Below are positions 45,255-54,296 of a DNA stretch of 64,000 nucleotides, one piece after another. This DNA is from Rhizobiales bacterium GAS188. Its GTDB lineage: Bacteria > Pseudomonadota > Alphaproteobacteria > Rhizobiales > Beijerinckiaceae. Numbering within the stretch: the stretch's first letter is position 1; every line of letters begins with the position of its first letter. The stretch spans positions 4,836,001-4,900,000 of the forward strand of contig FNSS01000001.1 in assembly GCA_900104855.1 (NCBI GenBank). Direction: 5' to 3'. The position numbers and the translations under genes were made by a program. The notes below the pieces were generated by a model, which had not been told where the DNA came from, searched no databases, and was given only the letters and a program-made list of their open reading frames with translations.

Positions 45255-45791
45255 ATGAGGCAACGAAGTTGGGGATTGACGGGGACGGTCGTGGCGCTTG
45301 CCGCGCTCTCCTCCATCCCGAACACGACGTTGAAGACGCTCCTGATCTGGGGGATCGTCGGCCTCGGCGTTCCGGTTGCGGGAGCGGGCTTCGTCGTCGC
45401 CGTCGTCAATGCCAGGGCGCACGCGATCACCGAATTCAACGCCCGCAAGGTGCAAGACGATTTTCAGCGCAACCGGGGAGTGGTCGGCGCATCGAGCGTC
45501 GAAATGCGGCTCGACGATTCCATCAAGGATCGCCAAGTGCTGGTGCAGCGTTTCCTGGACACGAGCGATCCGGCGGAGCGGACCAGGATCAGGGCTTCAG
45601 CGCTGCGTGTCGTCAGCGAGGACAACCAGGTCATCGCCTATGCCAAGCAGGCATCCTCCCCGAAAGGCACGGCGGGCTATGAGCGCACTCAGACCATGAT
45701 CGGCGAGCTCAGCCGCATCGACGGCGTCATGCAGAGGATCGGCCTCGAATCCGATCCGGCCATCCAGGCGAGCGAGCTGCGGCAACGCTGA
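45255..45791 (+). CDS. Hypothetical protein with two N-terminal membrane segments
   Basis: 178 residues. Residues about 8-20 and 28-52 are hydrophobic and likely membrane segments. The remaining 125 residues are hydrophilic and helical ('DDSIKDRQVLVQRFLDTSDP', 'QTMIGELSRIDGVMQRIGLE'). I recognise no family. It lies alone between a DUF2239 gene and an M81 peptidase gene on the other strand. Codon use and a plausible ATG support a real gene, but function is unknown. Confidence 0.6.
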   Translation: MRQRSWGLTGTVVALAALSSIPNTTLKTLLIWGIVGLGVPVAGAGFVVAVVNARAHAITEFNARKVQDDFQRNRGVVGASSVEMRLDDSIKDRQVLVQRFLDTSDPAERTRIRASALRVVSEDNQVIAYAKQASSPKGTAGYERTQTMIGELSRIDGVMQRIGLESDPAIQASELRQR

Positions 45792-45811
45792 CGAGACGGA
45801 GGCAGTTGCGC

Positions 45812-45897
45812 TGGGACCGCGGGCGTCCCGCCGGCCCTTGCGAACGGCGAGGCCGCCACCGCCGGGAAGAAGGGCGACCGAGACGGTCGCGGTCCCA
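45812..45897. repeat. 86-bp palindromic intergenic repeat, copy B
   Basis: Starts with TGGGACCGC and ends with GCGGTCCCA, a perfect 9-bp terminal inverted repeat, so this copy could fold into a stem-loop. It matches copy A at 41489-41574 over its whole length. It lies between the 3' ends of two convergent genes. Confidence 0.85.
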
Positions 45898-45923
45898 ATG
45901 CCCCTCTCCGCAGGCCCGAAGGT

Positions 45924-47423
45924 CTAGGCCGGCAGATTGGCCTTCGGTCGCAGCCGGATGCCGGGGCGCAGATTGGTGAAGGGCAGCACGGCGGGATCAG
46001 CCACCACGGGGCCAGGCGCCGCGACCACGATGACGCGCTCGGCGATCGGCTGGAAATGGGCGCGGAAATGCACGCTGCTCTTCAAGGCCAGGATCTTCTG
46101 CTCCTTCGGCTCGACGCCGATATGGGTGAAGAGAGCCTGATCGAGCGCCTGCATCTTGCGCGTCACCACGATCACCCGCACGCCCGGCGAGACGCGCAGC
46201 AGCGCGGTCGGCCCGAGATCGGCGGGATTGCCCTTGCCCATCGGGCCCGTGCAGGTGAAGCGGCCATCGCTCAGCCTCTCGATCGTGCCGGTCACGGAGA
46301 GGGGCGCGCCGTCGCTCTTGCCGCCGAGCCGCAAGCCGATGGTCGATCCTTCTCCGGCCGCGTGGCAGGCGGCTGCGCTCTCGGCATCATTGATCAGCCC
46401 GAGCACCGCGCCTTGGGCATCCTGGCGGATCAGCTCGGCGAGCAGCCCGGTGGTGTCGCCATGGCCGCCGCCGCCCGGATTGTCCTGCGTATCGGCAAGC
46501 ACGATCGGCCTCACGGCCTTGGCGGCGAGGCCGATCGCCTGCGTCACCCCGGCGTCAGCCGCCAGCACCGCGCCCGCATAGTCGGCCTCATGCGCATGAT
46601 GATAGGCGACGAGCGCCTCGGCCGCCGCCTCGGCCTCGGCCTGGTCCGCGCCGAAGGCCGCAATCGCGATGCCGCAGCCGGGGAAATCCGCATAGGGAAA
46701 GCCGAAGCAATAGGCGAGCTCGACGAGGCCATGCCGCGCTTCCAGCTTAGCGCGCTCCTCCATCGTGTCACGCATCGGCGAGACGAGGGTGCACTGGCTC
46801 GTGAGCGCCACCCAGAAATCGACCTGGCGATAGGCCTTGGCCCAGGGCTTGCCGCGGCGGATGCGCTCGGCAAGCAGACGGATTGCCCGGTTGCCCACAT
46901 ATCTCTGATCGATATGCGGATAGGTGCGATAGGGCACCAGGACATCCGCGAGCGCGACCATCTCGGCCGTCAGGTTGCAATGCGGGTCGAGGGTTGCGGC
47001 GATCGGAACCTGGCGCCCGACCACGGCGCGCACCCGGCGCAGCACCTCACCTTCCGCATCGGCGAAATCATCGCTCACCATGGCGCCGTGCAGCTCGAGG
47101 AAGACGCCGTCGAGCGGGCCGATTTCGAGTGCATCCGACAAGGACGCGATGAGATGCGCGCTGACGCGCTCGAAGGCCTCGCGCGTCACGGGTCCGGCTG
47201 GGTTCGCCATGCACCAGATGAGCGGCGCGATCGCGAAGCCGAGCTCGTCGGCCGCCGCGATGGCGCCGGCGCTCGGCAGGCTGGTCGGGCGGATGGCGTC
47301 GATGAGCGTCGCCGAGCGCTGCAGGCGCGGGAAGCCGCCGGGTTGGAGGAATTGCGCCCATCCGGTCGCGAGCGGGGCGAAGGAGTGGCTCTCATGCTGG
47401 AAGCCGCCGATGGCGATGCGCAT
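45924..47423 (-). CDS. M81 family metallopeptidase (MlrC-like), intact
   Basis: 499 residues. The N-terminal half shows 'MRIAIGGFQHESHSFAP', 'VFLELHGAMVSDD', 'ATLDPHCNLTAEM' and 'TYPHIDQRYVG', the expected metal and active-site stretches of the MlrC-like peptidases. The C-terminal half has 'DTQDNPGGGGHGDTT', a strongly conserved loop. The family includes microcystinase MlrC, but most members are of unknown specificity. Unlike its frameshifted paralogue (16688-18176) it has no neighbouring transporter. Convergent with the hypothetical gene at 45255. Confidence 0.9.
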   Translation of the reverse strand: MRIAIGGFQHESHSFAPLATGWAQFLQPGGFPRLQRSATLIDAIRPTSLPSAGAIAAADELGFAIAPLIWCMANPAGPVTREAFERVSAHLIASLSDALEIGPLDGVFLELHGAMVSDDFADAEGEVLRRVRAVVGRQVPIAATLDPHCNLTAEMVALADVLVPYRTYPHIDQRYVGNRAIRLLAERIRRGKPWAKAYRQVDFWVALTSQCTLVSPMRDTMEERAKLEARHGLVELAYCFGFPYADFPGCGIAIAAFGADQAEAEAAAEALVAYHHAHEADYAGAVLAADAGVTQAIGLAAKAVRPIVLADTQDNPGGGGHGDTTGLLAELIRQDAQGAVLGLINDAESAAACHAAGEGSTIGLRLGGKSDGAPLSVTGTIERLSDGRFTCTGPMGKGNPADLGPTALLRVSPGVRVIVVTRKMQALDQALFTHIGVEPKEQKILALKSSVHFRAHFQPIAERVIVVAAPGPVVADPAVLPFTNLRPGIRLRPKANLPA

Positions 47424-47587
47424 TATCTATGCTCTTGAATTGAAATAAAGACGGTAGCCAAGCGCGAAGTCCTCGATCTCGCCGGCCATCCCATCGCCCA
47501 GCCCCTCAAACCGTTAGAGCAAATCCACCAGATTGGAATAGGATAGCCCCAAAAGCGCGACGATCAATAAGGGGCAGGTGCAAGGGG

Positions 47588-48736
47588 ATGATGAGGGCTC
47601 CCGTCAAGATCAGGCTTGCGGCACTGGCGCTCCTTATCAGACTCGCCCCTCAGGCTGCTGCAGGGTGGCTCGAATCTGCAAGGTCTGCCTATGCCCGGAA
47701 GGACTATACGTACGCGCTCCGTCTCTTTCGCCTGCTGGCAGGTCGTGGTGACGCCTCCGCCCAATACAGCCTCGCGTTCATGTACCATTCCGGTCAGGGC
47801 GTGCCGCAAGACGTTGCCGAAGGGGTGAATTGGTATCGCAGGGCCGCCGACCAAGGCCACGCGCGAGCTCAAGTCAATCTCGGGTCCATATACGCGCATG
47901 GTCAAGGTGTGCCGCAGGATTTTGTCGAGGCCGCGAAATGGTTTCGGCTGGCCGCCGACCAGGGTTACGCCCGCGCTCAAACCTATCTCGGGTCGATGTA
48001 CACACTCGGACAGGGCGTGCCGCAAGACTTCGCCGAAGCGCTGCAGATGTACCTCGAGGCTGCTCGACAGGGCGACGTTCCAAGCCTCTACAATCTCGGT
48101 GTCATGTTCGACAGGGGTCAGGGCGTGATGCAGGACTTTGTCGAAGCCGCAAAATGGCTTCGCTTGGCGGCTGACCGCGGCTATTCCCCCGCCCAGGCTA
48201 ATCTCGGTTCCATGTACGCGCACGGCCAAGGGGTGCAGCAAGATTATCTCGAGGCGGCGAAATGGTTTCGGTTGGCTGCCGACCAGGGCTATGCGCGAGC
48301 CCAAACCAATCTCGGATCCCTGCATTCACTCGGCCACGGCGTGCCGCAGGATTTTGCCGAGGCAGCGAAATGGTTTCGACTGGCTGCGGACCAGGGCCAC
48401 GCACGCGCCCAAGCCCATCTCGGCTCCCTCTACGCCCGCGGCCAGGGCTTGCCATGCAGCTATACCGACGCGGTGAATTGGTATCGCAAGGCTGCTGACG
48501 CGGGCGACGCGCTTGGCCAGTACTACCTCGGGGTCATGTATTATGAAGGCCTGGGGGTGCCGCAAGATTACTTGCTGGCGCATAAATGGATGAACCTTGC
48601 TGCCGCCTGCTTTGCTCCCGCGGAGAACGAGCAGCGCGTCAAAGCGATTGAGGAACGCGACCTGCTGGCCAGCAAGATGACCCCGGCACAGATTGCCGAG
48701 GCGCAGCAGCTTGCGCGCGAATGGGCGCCGAAATAG
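47588..48736 (+). CDS. Sel1-repeat (TPR-like) protein, secreted
   Basis: 382 residues: a signal peptide (hydrophobic 9-23, Ala-Ala-Ala-Gly) followed by eight consecutive 36-residue Sel1 repeats with a consensus 'A(Q)xxLGxMYxxGQGVPQDFxE' and 'AAKWFRLAADQG'. The repeats are so alike at the DNA level that recombination between them is likely. Sel1 proteins are scaffolds for protein-protein contacts in the periplasm or in signalling and are common in surface-related loci. It comes directly before the collagen-modification genes on the same strand, though not contiguous with them. Confidence 0.9.
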   Translation: MMRAPVKIRLAALALLIRLAPQAAAGWLESARSAYARKDYTYALRLFRLLAGRGDASAQYSLAFMYHSGQGVPQDVAEGVNWYRRAADQGHARAQVNLGSIYAHGQGVPQDFVEAAKWFRLAADQGYARAQTYLGSMYTLGQGVPQDFAEALQMYLEAARQGDVPSLYNLGVMFDRGQGVMQDFVEAAKWLRLAADRGYSPAQANLGSMYAHGQGVQQDYLEAAKWFRLAADQGYARAQTNLGSLHSLGHGVPQDFAEAAKWFRLAADQGHARAQAHLGSLYARGQGLPCSYTDAVNWYRKAADAGDALGQYYLGVMYYEGLGVPQDYLLAHKWMNLAAACFAPAENEQRVKAIEERDLLASKMTPAQIAEAQQLAREWAPK

Positions 48737-48910
48737 TGTCTGGACGCGGCAATTTGGCAAGAGATTGATCGGCGGCCGCTGACGTTCGCCCCATTCGCAT
48801 ATGCGCTCGATCTTGATCTGCCGAACGATCGATGCGACTTGAACAGCAACGTCTGGTCGCCCTTAAATGCGGTCGAGTATGGCCGGTTGAGGGTACGGAG
48901 TTGTCGTCGC

Positions 48911-49456
48911 ATGGAGACTCTCGGCGCGGCCACCGAGGCCGAAATGGTTGCCGAATTCGTGCGAGCGGAGCGCGATTCCCCACGGCAGGGTGCGCGCCAG
49001 GCGGCGGCGGCGGAGCGCTTGCGAACCGACGATCCCGTGCAACTGCTCGCTGCCACGCGCGGATATCCTGACCAATATCTGTTTACCGGGTTCCCTCGCA
49101 ACACGACATGGCGCCGCGTCCTCCTCCTGCGTGCGGAGGTGGCCGATATCCGCCTCTACCCCTTCGAGGAATGGAAAGATTATACACGCGGCACCCGGCG
49201 TGCCGATGAATTGGCGCGCGAATTGCGGGAAGGGACAATGGCCGATCAGGCACTTTGCGAGAGCACCGCCAGGATCGCCGAGCTTTATGAGAGAGGCGAG
49301 CCAATTCCGCCAATTATTGTGGCGACGGACGGGCGGAGCCTTGCCTGTATCGAAGGGAACACGAGGCTTACGTCCTATCTTCGTTCAAAGGCGGCGTATC
49401 CACTCCCCGCATTGTTGGGAGAAAGCCGGGAGATGGGACGCTGGAAGTTCTTCTGA
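48911..49456 (+). CDS. Hypothetical protein with a ParB/sulfiredoxin-like segment
   Basis: 181 residues from ATG 48911 (an upstream TTG at 48839 would add 24). 'PPIIVATDGRSLACIEGNTR' followed by 'LTSYL' is similar to the ParB-N fold ('P..V...DG...I.EG..R..A'), which also occurs in sulfiredoxin and phage-like nucleotide-binding proteins. The C-terminus is basic ('GRWKFF'). The frame stays open in the same phase past the TGA to 49693, so the 3' boundary deserves checking. No function is assigned. Confidence 0.5.
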   Translation: METLGAATEAEMVAEFVRAERDSPRQGARQAAAAERLRTDDPVQLLAATRGYPDQYLFTGFPRNTTWRRVLLLRAEVADIRLYPFEEWKDYTRGTRRADELARELREGTMADQALCESTARIAELYERGEPIPPIIVATDGRSLACIEGNTRLTSYLRSKAAYPLPALLGESREMGRWKFF

Positions 49457-49693
49457 GCGGAGGCAGCTTCCGCTCCGGACCGCTTCGGCTACGACTTATT
49501 GGTCAAGACATTCTTGGATAAGCTCGTTTACAATGGGAAGGGCTTTCGGGAGGAGTTGGGTCATCCGGTGGATAAGGTGCTGTCGACCTATGCCGGAGCG
49601 ATGATTGTCCGCTTCGATCGCGTCGAGGCCATTTGGAGCGCGAGGTCGCGGATGCAAGGCTCAAGCGCGTTGGCCGTGGAGCCCCCTCCATGA
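49457..49693 (+). other. Short protein-like open stretch before the glycosyltransferase
   Basis: In the same phase as the preceding gene, after its TGA, the frame remains open and reads as plausible protein ('FGYDLLVKTFLDKLVYNGKG', 'VDKVLSTYAGAMIVRFDRVE'). It has no ATG; a TTG at 49499 is the first alternative start. It could be a small gene, a remnant, or the rest of the upstream gene separated by a stop codon. No homology is recognised. Confidence 0.3.
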
Positions 49694-52461
49694 AAACCAT
49701 CGGCTTGTGCATGATCGTGAAGAACGAGGCCGGCATCATCCGGAAATGCCTTGCCGCTGCGCTCCCGCTCGTCGATTACGTTCTGGTCGTTGACACCGGC
49801 TCGGAGGACGGCACGCAGACAATCGTCCGCGACTTTCTGGCGGAGCATGAGATGAGAGGCGCCGTCATCGACGAGCCCTGGCGGGACTTTGCCTATAATC
49901 GTACATTTGCATTGGAGCGACTACGGGATGTCGACGATATCGACTATGCCCTGATCGTCGACGCGGACGATCAAATCGTCTTGGACGCCGGCTTCGATCC
50001 AAAAGACTTCAAGTCGCAACTGCAGCACGATCTCTATGACGTGCAGATTTCCTACGGATCCGTGTCCTACCTCCGAGCGCATATCTGCAACAGCAAGCTT
50101 CCGTTCTCGTTCAAGGGAGCGCTCCACGAATACCTCGAGGCGCCGCCGGGCGAACTCTCGCGCGCGCCCGCAAAGGGATTTCACATCCAGATCGGCGGCG
50201 GCGGCGCGCGCAGCCGAAATCCGAGAAAATATCAGGACGATGCGGCCTTGCTCGAGCGCGTCTTGTCGAGCGAGACCGATCCGTTCCTGATCTCGCGCTA
50301 CACATTCTATCTGGCCCAGAGCTATAAGGACTGTGGAGAGCGCGAAAAGGCGCTGGTCAACTATCTGAAGCGCGCCGAGCTCGGCTACTGGACCGAGGAA
50401 ATCTATGTCAGTCTCCTAGAGGCGGGGAACCTCATGGCGGCGCTCGAGCGACCGTTCGACGAGGTGATCGCCACCTATCTGCGCGCTTCCGACCTGGTGC
50501 CCACGCGCGCCGAGGCGCTGCACGCGGCGAGCCTTTGCTGCCGCAACCACGGCAGGAATGCCGATGGCCAGGAATATGCGCGCCGTGGCATCGAGCTCAA
50601 GCCACCCGGTGACGGGCTTTTCGTGCAAGACTGGGTCTACGACTACGGCATTCTCGACGAATTCGCGATCAACGCCTTTTGGGCGGGTGCCTATCGCGAG
50701 TCGCTCGATGCCTCATTGAAGTTGCTCGCCAGCGATAAATTGCCGTCATCGATGGTGAAGCGCATAGCCGCCAACGCACGCTTCTCCGCGGAGAAGCTGC
50801 CGACAGTCAAACCGCCGGATCTCGGGAGGCTGGGTGCCGAGAGCCTGATCGACCAGCACAAGCTCGTGCCGCAGCGGTCGCTTCGCTCCCGCCTGAAGGG
50901 GACGCCGAAGGTGCTGGTGGCCATCCTGGCGAAGCAGAAGGAGCCGGCGCTGCCGCTCTATCTTGAGTGCATCGAGGCGCTCGACTATCCGAAATCATCG
51001 ATCGTGCTCCATATCCGCACCAACAACAACACCGACCGGACGGTGCAGATTCTCCGCGACTGGGTGGCGCGGGTGGGTCACCTCTATGCCGATGTCGAGT
51101 TCGATGCGAGTGACGTTGACGACCGGATCGAGGCGTTCGGCGAGCATGAATGGAACGCGACGCGATTCAGGGTTCTCGGACGCATTCGCGAGCTGAGCCT
51201 GCGCCGGGCGCTCGAGCTCGGCTGCGAATTCTATTTCGTGGCCGATGTCGATAACTTCATACGCCGCGCCACGCTGCGCGAGCTGGTGGCGCTCGATCTG
51301 CCGATCGTCGCACCGCTGCTGCGCTCGATCACTCCCGGAAGATTCTATTCGAACTATCATGCCGAAATCGATGCGGCCGGATATTACAAGAGCTGCGATC
51401 AATATCTCTGGGTCCTCGCGAGGCAGGTACTCGGAGTCGTGGAAGTGCCTGTGGTTCACTGCACCTATCTCGTCCGCGCTGATGTGATCTCGGGGCTCAC
51501 CTATGAGGAGAAGAGCGATCGGCACGAATACGTCGTGTTCTCCGACAGCGCCCGCAAGGCGGGCATCCCGCAATATCTCGATAATCGCCAGGTCTATGGC
51601 TACATCACCTTCGGCGAGGGTAGCAGCGACCACGTCGCGGACGGTATTGAGCAAGCGCGCGCGCTGCTGCGCGAAGCGGGGGATCCGGACGTCCTGGCCG
51701 CCGAACGGCCGGCAGCACCCGGCGCGGCAACGGGCATGCCGATCCATGTGATCAATCTCGATCGCAGCACCGACCGCCTGGCGGAATTTCAAAAGCGCAA
51801 TGCGTATTTGCGCAATGTCGTGCGGTTCCCCGGCGTTGATGGGAGGATGCTTGATAAGGAAAAGCTGATCGAAGAGAAAGTCATCGCGCGCGATCTTTGC
51901 TACTCCGCCGGCACCCTGGGTTGCGCAATGTCCCATCTCGCGCTGTGGAAGATGGCGGTCGACGAGAACCGAGCGATCACCGTCGCCGAGGACGACGGCA
52001 TATTTTGCCGCCGCTTCGATCAGCGAGCGAAGGCGCTAATAGCCGGCCTTCGTGCGGACTGGGATTTCGTGATGTGGAGCACCAACTACGATTTGTTTAC
52101 GTGGGTCGATGTGCTGCCGCAAGGTACCGGCGCCAAAATCCAATTCTATCAAGGTCGACTGCTTGAGAATCTCGACAAGTTTCAGGGCAACGAGATGGAA
52201 CCCGTTTTGCTAAAGCTCCTTCATGCGTTTGGCGCTATCTGCTATTCTGTGTCACCCAAGGGTGCGCACGCATTGCTTGACTTTTGTTTGCCGCTGGGCC
52301 CGGCGCCTGTTGATTTTCCGGGCTTTGGCGTGAGAAACCTGAACGAAGGGATAGATAGCGTCATGTGTGGGGCCTACCCGTCCCTCCAAGCCTTTGTGTG
52401 TATACCGCCCTTAGTTATTACTGCAAATCGCCCTGAGGACTCGGTGAGGAGAAATCCGTGA
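49690..52461 (+). CDS. Three-module glycosyltransferase with collagen galactosyltransferase architecture
   Basis: 923 residues from ATG 49690. Module 1 (1-200) is a GT2 domain ('GLCMIVKNEAGIIRKCL', DxD at 91-93), followed by a helical TPR-like stretch (about 215-380). Module 2 (about 402-680) is a second GT-A domain: 'VLVAILAKQKEPALPLYL', 'ALDYPKSSIVLHIRTNNNTD', 'YFVADVDNF' (DVD near 519-521) and 'DNRQVYGYI'. Module 3 (from about 683) is a GT25 domain: 'PIHVINLDRSTDRLAEF', 'TLGCAMSHLALWKMAV', and the EDD motif at 767-769. Modules 2 and 3 match, motif by motif, the two GT domains of human collagen beta-galactosyltransferase COLGALT1 as I recall it. A collagen-like protein is encoded 3 kb away, so it is the probable substrate; the sugar and the acceptor residues are inference. 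First gene of a run with a methyltransferase and an SGNH hydrolase. Confidence 0.88.
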   Translation: MKTIGLCMIVKNEAGIIRKCLAAALPLVDYVLVVDTGSEDGTQTIVRDFLAEHEMRGAVIDEPWRDFAYNRTFALERLRDVDDIDYALIVDADDQIVLDAGFDPKDFKSQLQHDLYDVQISYGSVSYLRAHICNSKLPFSFKGALHEYLEAPPGELSRAPAKGFHIQIGGGGARSRNPRKYQDDAALLERVLSSETDPFLISRYTFYLAQSYKDCGEREKALVNYLKRAELGYWTEEIYVSLLEAGNLMAALERPFDEVIATYLRASDLVPTRAEALHAASLCCRNHGRNADGQEYARRGIELKPPGDGLFVQDWVYDYGILDEFAINAFWAGAYRESLDASLKLLASDKLPSSMVKRIAANARFSAEKLPTVKPPDLGRLGAESLIDQHKLVPQRSLRSRLKGTPKVLVAILAKQKEPALPLYLECIEALDYPKSSIVLHIRTNNNTDRTVQILRDWVARVGHLYADVEFDASDVDDRIEAFGEHEWNATRFRVLGRIRELSLRRALELGCEFYFVADVDNFIRRATLRELVALDLPIVAPLLRSITPGRFYSNYHAEIDAAGYYKSCDQYLWVLARQVLGVVEVPVVHCTYLVRADVISGLTYEEKSDRHEYVVFSDSARKAGIPQYLDNRQVYGYITFGEGSSDHVADGIEQARALLREAGDPDVLAAERPAAPGAATGMPIHVINLDRSTDRLAEFQKRNAYLRNVVRFPGVDGRMLDKEKLIEEKVIARDLCYSAGTLGCAMSHLALWKMAVDENRAITVAEDDGIFCRRFDQRAKALIAGLRADWDFVMWSTNYDLFTWVDVLPQGTGAKIQFYQGRLLENLDKFQGNEMEPVLLKLLHAFGAICYSVSPKGAHALLDFCLPLGPAPVDFPGFGVRNLNEGIDSVMCGAYPSLQAFVCIPPLVITANRPEDSVRRNP

Positions 52462-52571
52462 GCCTGCCGTCCGATGCCAGAGGGGTAGGCGGCATGAGCG
52501 GATGGGCAGCTGCGCCATGCCGATACACAGACTGGTTGTAGGCGTCCACGTAGCGGGGAGCACATGAGGCC

Positions 52572-53180
52572 GTGAGCAACACCTTCTCGGAAATCTACAA
52601 AAAAAACGAATGGGGCTACGGTTCAGGCGTTGGCTCGCTGCCGCTGAATAACGTCGACTATATCAAGTTCATCAAGGTATTCATCGAGCGAAACAGGATG
52701 AGCTCCATTGTCGATTTTGGCTGCGGCGACTGGCAATTTTCCCGCTTCATCGATTGGGCCGGCATCACTTACACGGGGTTTGATATCGTCGAAGACGTCA
52801 TCGCGCGCAATCAGACCTTATTCGGCCGTGACACAATCTCGTTTCGCGTTTTCAAGCCGGCGACCGAGCTTCCTCGTGCCGATCTCTACATCTGCAAGGA
52901 CGTGTTTCAGCATCTCCCGAACGGCCTGATTAGGCAATATCTGCGCTTGTTCAAGGCGCGGGCTCGCTTCCTGCTGATCACCAACGACGATTGGCCCGCC
53001 GAGGAGCTGCTCAACGCAGAGATTGACGAAGGTGGCTGGCGGCCGCTGCGACTCGACCGGGAGCCGTTTTCCGAGGTCGCGCCGGTCGTCCTCTCCTGGA
53101 TGATTGAATGGGGAGGCTGGAAACCGACGCGGAAGGCGACGTGCCTTATAGCGGGGAACTCGGCGACCATAAATCGTTGA
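52572..53180 (+). CDS. SAM-dependent methyltransferase (class I)
   Basis: 202 residues from GTG 52572. 'SSIVDFGCGDWQFSRFIDWA' is motif I (residues 45-64), and 'ADLYICKDVFQHLP' the later acidic and aromatic motif of the fold. The recognisable set is only the SAM-binding half; the acceptor is unknown. It lies between the collagen-type glycosyltransferase and an SGNH hydrolase on the same strand, so O-methylation of a sugar is a reasonable guess. Lower GC than its neighbours is apparent at the start. Confidence 0.8.
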   Translation: MSNTFSEIYKKNEWGYGSGVGSLPLNNVDYIKFIKVFIERNRMSSIVDFGCGDWQFSRFIDWAGITYTGFDIVEDVIARNQTLFGRDTISFRVFKPATELPRADLYICKDVFQHLPNGLIRQYLRLFKARARFLLITNDDWPAEELLNAEIDEGGWRPLRLDREPFSEVAPVVLSWMIEWGGWKPTRKATCLIAGNSATINR

Positions 53181-53235
53181 GAATTCGACCCCGGAACCAG
53201 GGCGGCCGGCAGCATAAGCGTTTAGAGGAAGGCTC

Positions 53236-54141
53236 ATGCCTAGGACAATTCGTCTTAAGGAGTTTCCCAAATCGACCGAGATTTCCAACGTGCCGCCAGA
53301 CTGGTACGTCAATGCGGGCGATTCATCACTTACGAAACAAGAGTATAAAGCGACCACGGATGAGAATGGCTTCGTGCTTCCGGAACCCGTCAACAGCAAG
53401 GACTGTCCGAGGATCATATTCCTCGGAGATAGCGTCATCGAAGGCATGTACGCCCGCCCCGAGAACCGCGTCTGCTCGCAAATCCAGAATATTCTCAAGA
53501 GAGAATCGGGGGTGGAGGTCTCCGTTCTGAACGCTGGTTATAGCGGTGCGACAGTATTGCATTCGTTCAATACGTTTATGAACAAAATCATCCCGCTTCG
53601 CCCCGCCGCCGTGATCTTGATGACAGGAATGGTCGATTACGACGTTGCCCTGGTGAAGGCCAGCTTCTGGAGTCGCGATTGCTGGATCGAGCCGATCGTC
53701 GATTTGGACCAGCGCAATCAGTGGCGAGATCCTGACAAAAGAAGCGAACCGTCATTCGATGACCAGTCGAGGATGCTCGCGATGTTCTCAGCAGCGAGCC
53801 GGATTTTCGATCTGCCTTTATGGTACGCGACGATACCACACAGACAAGTCTATCATGGCGAGTACGTCGCGAAGACGTTCAAGGACCGTGTCGGTTTTGA
53901 TCGCGAGGTCAGCCTGCGCCGGGGAGTGAATCACGCCACAAGACAAACGGCGATCCGAGAGGACATGCCGCTTTTCGATCTCGAATCGAACTTGAGCGAC
54001 AGAGCGGACATATTCTATGACATGTTCCATCTCAACGCGGTCGGAGGCGAGGCGGTCGCGCGGAGCTTGATCGGATGCGGCTTCGCAGAGCGGCTACAGG
54101 CCGCTATTCGGGAGGTCCAAAGGCATGACAAGGTCACGTGA
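53236..54141 (+). CDS. SGNH/GDSL-type hydrolase
   Basis: 301 residues. 'IIFLGDSVIEGMYARPENRV' has the catalytic Ser in block I (GDS, residues 64-66), 'VLNAGYSGATV' is block II, and 'DMFHLNAVGGEAVAR' holds the catalytic Asp and His of block V (262 and 265). Block III 'LMTGMVDYD' lacks the usual Asn (GxND), so oxyanion stabilisation may be altered. There is no signal peptide, so it may act on intracellular acylated sugars or glycans. It directly follows the methyltransferase and may be the third member of a glycan-decorating operon. Confidence 0.82.
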   Translation: MPRTIRLKEFPKSTEISNVPPDWYVNAGDSSLTKQEYKATTDENGFVLPEPVNSKDCPRIIFLGDSVIEGMYARPENRVCSQIQNILKRESGVEVSVLNAGYSGATVLHSFNTFMNKIIPLRPAAVILMTGMVDYDVALVKASFWSRDCWIEPIVDLDQRNQWRDPDKRSEPSFDDQSRMLAMFSAASRIFDLPLWYATIPHRQVYHGEYVAKTFKDRVGFDREVSLRRGVNHATRQTAIREDMPLFDLESNLSDRADIFYDMFHLNAVGGEAVARSLIGCGFAERLQAAIREVQRHDKVT

Positions 54142-54162
54142 TCGACCTGCGGGGGTAGCCTC

Positions 54163-54210
54163 GTTCTTGATGATCATGTTTAGGCAGATTCTCTGGCCTT
54201 CGCTGTTCAT
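54163..54210 (-). pseudogene. N-terminal remnant of a GT2 glycosyltransferase
   Basis: From ATG 54210 on the minus strand the frame reads 'ICLNMIIKNEA', the exact start motif of GT2/TPR glycosyltransferases, and then loses all similarity within a few residues. It resembles the N-terminus of the glycosyltransferase at 49690 and overlaps the tail of the SGNH gene on the opposite strand. Only about 16 residues are recognisable. Confidence 0.55.
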
Positions 54211-54296
54211 CTCCCCTCCACCGCTCGCTCGCTTCGCGCGACCTTTCGGTTGTCGCGATTCGCCGACAAGCCCCACATCTCGAGGCGTGCAGCCGC

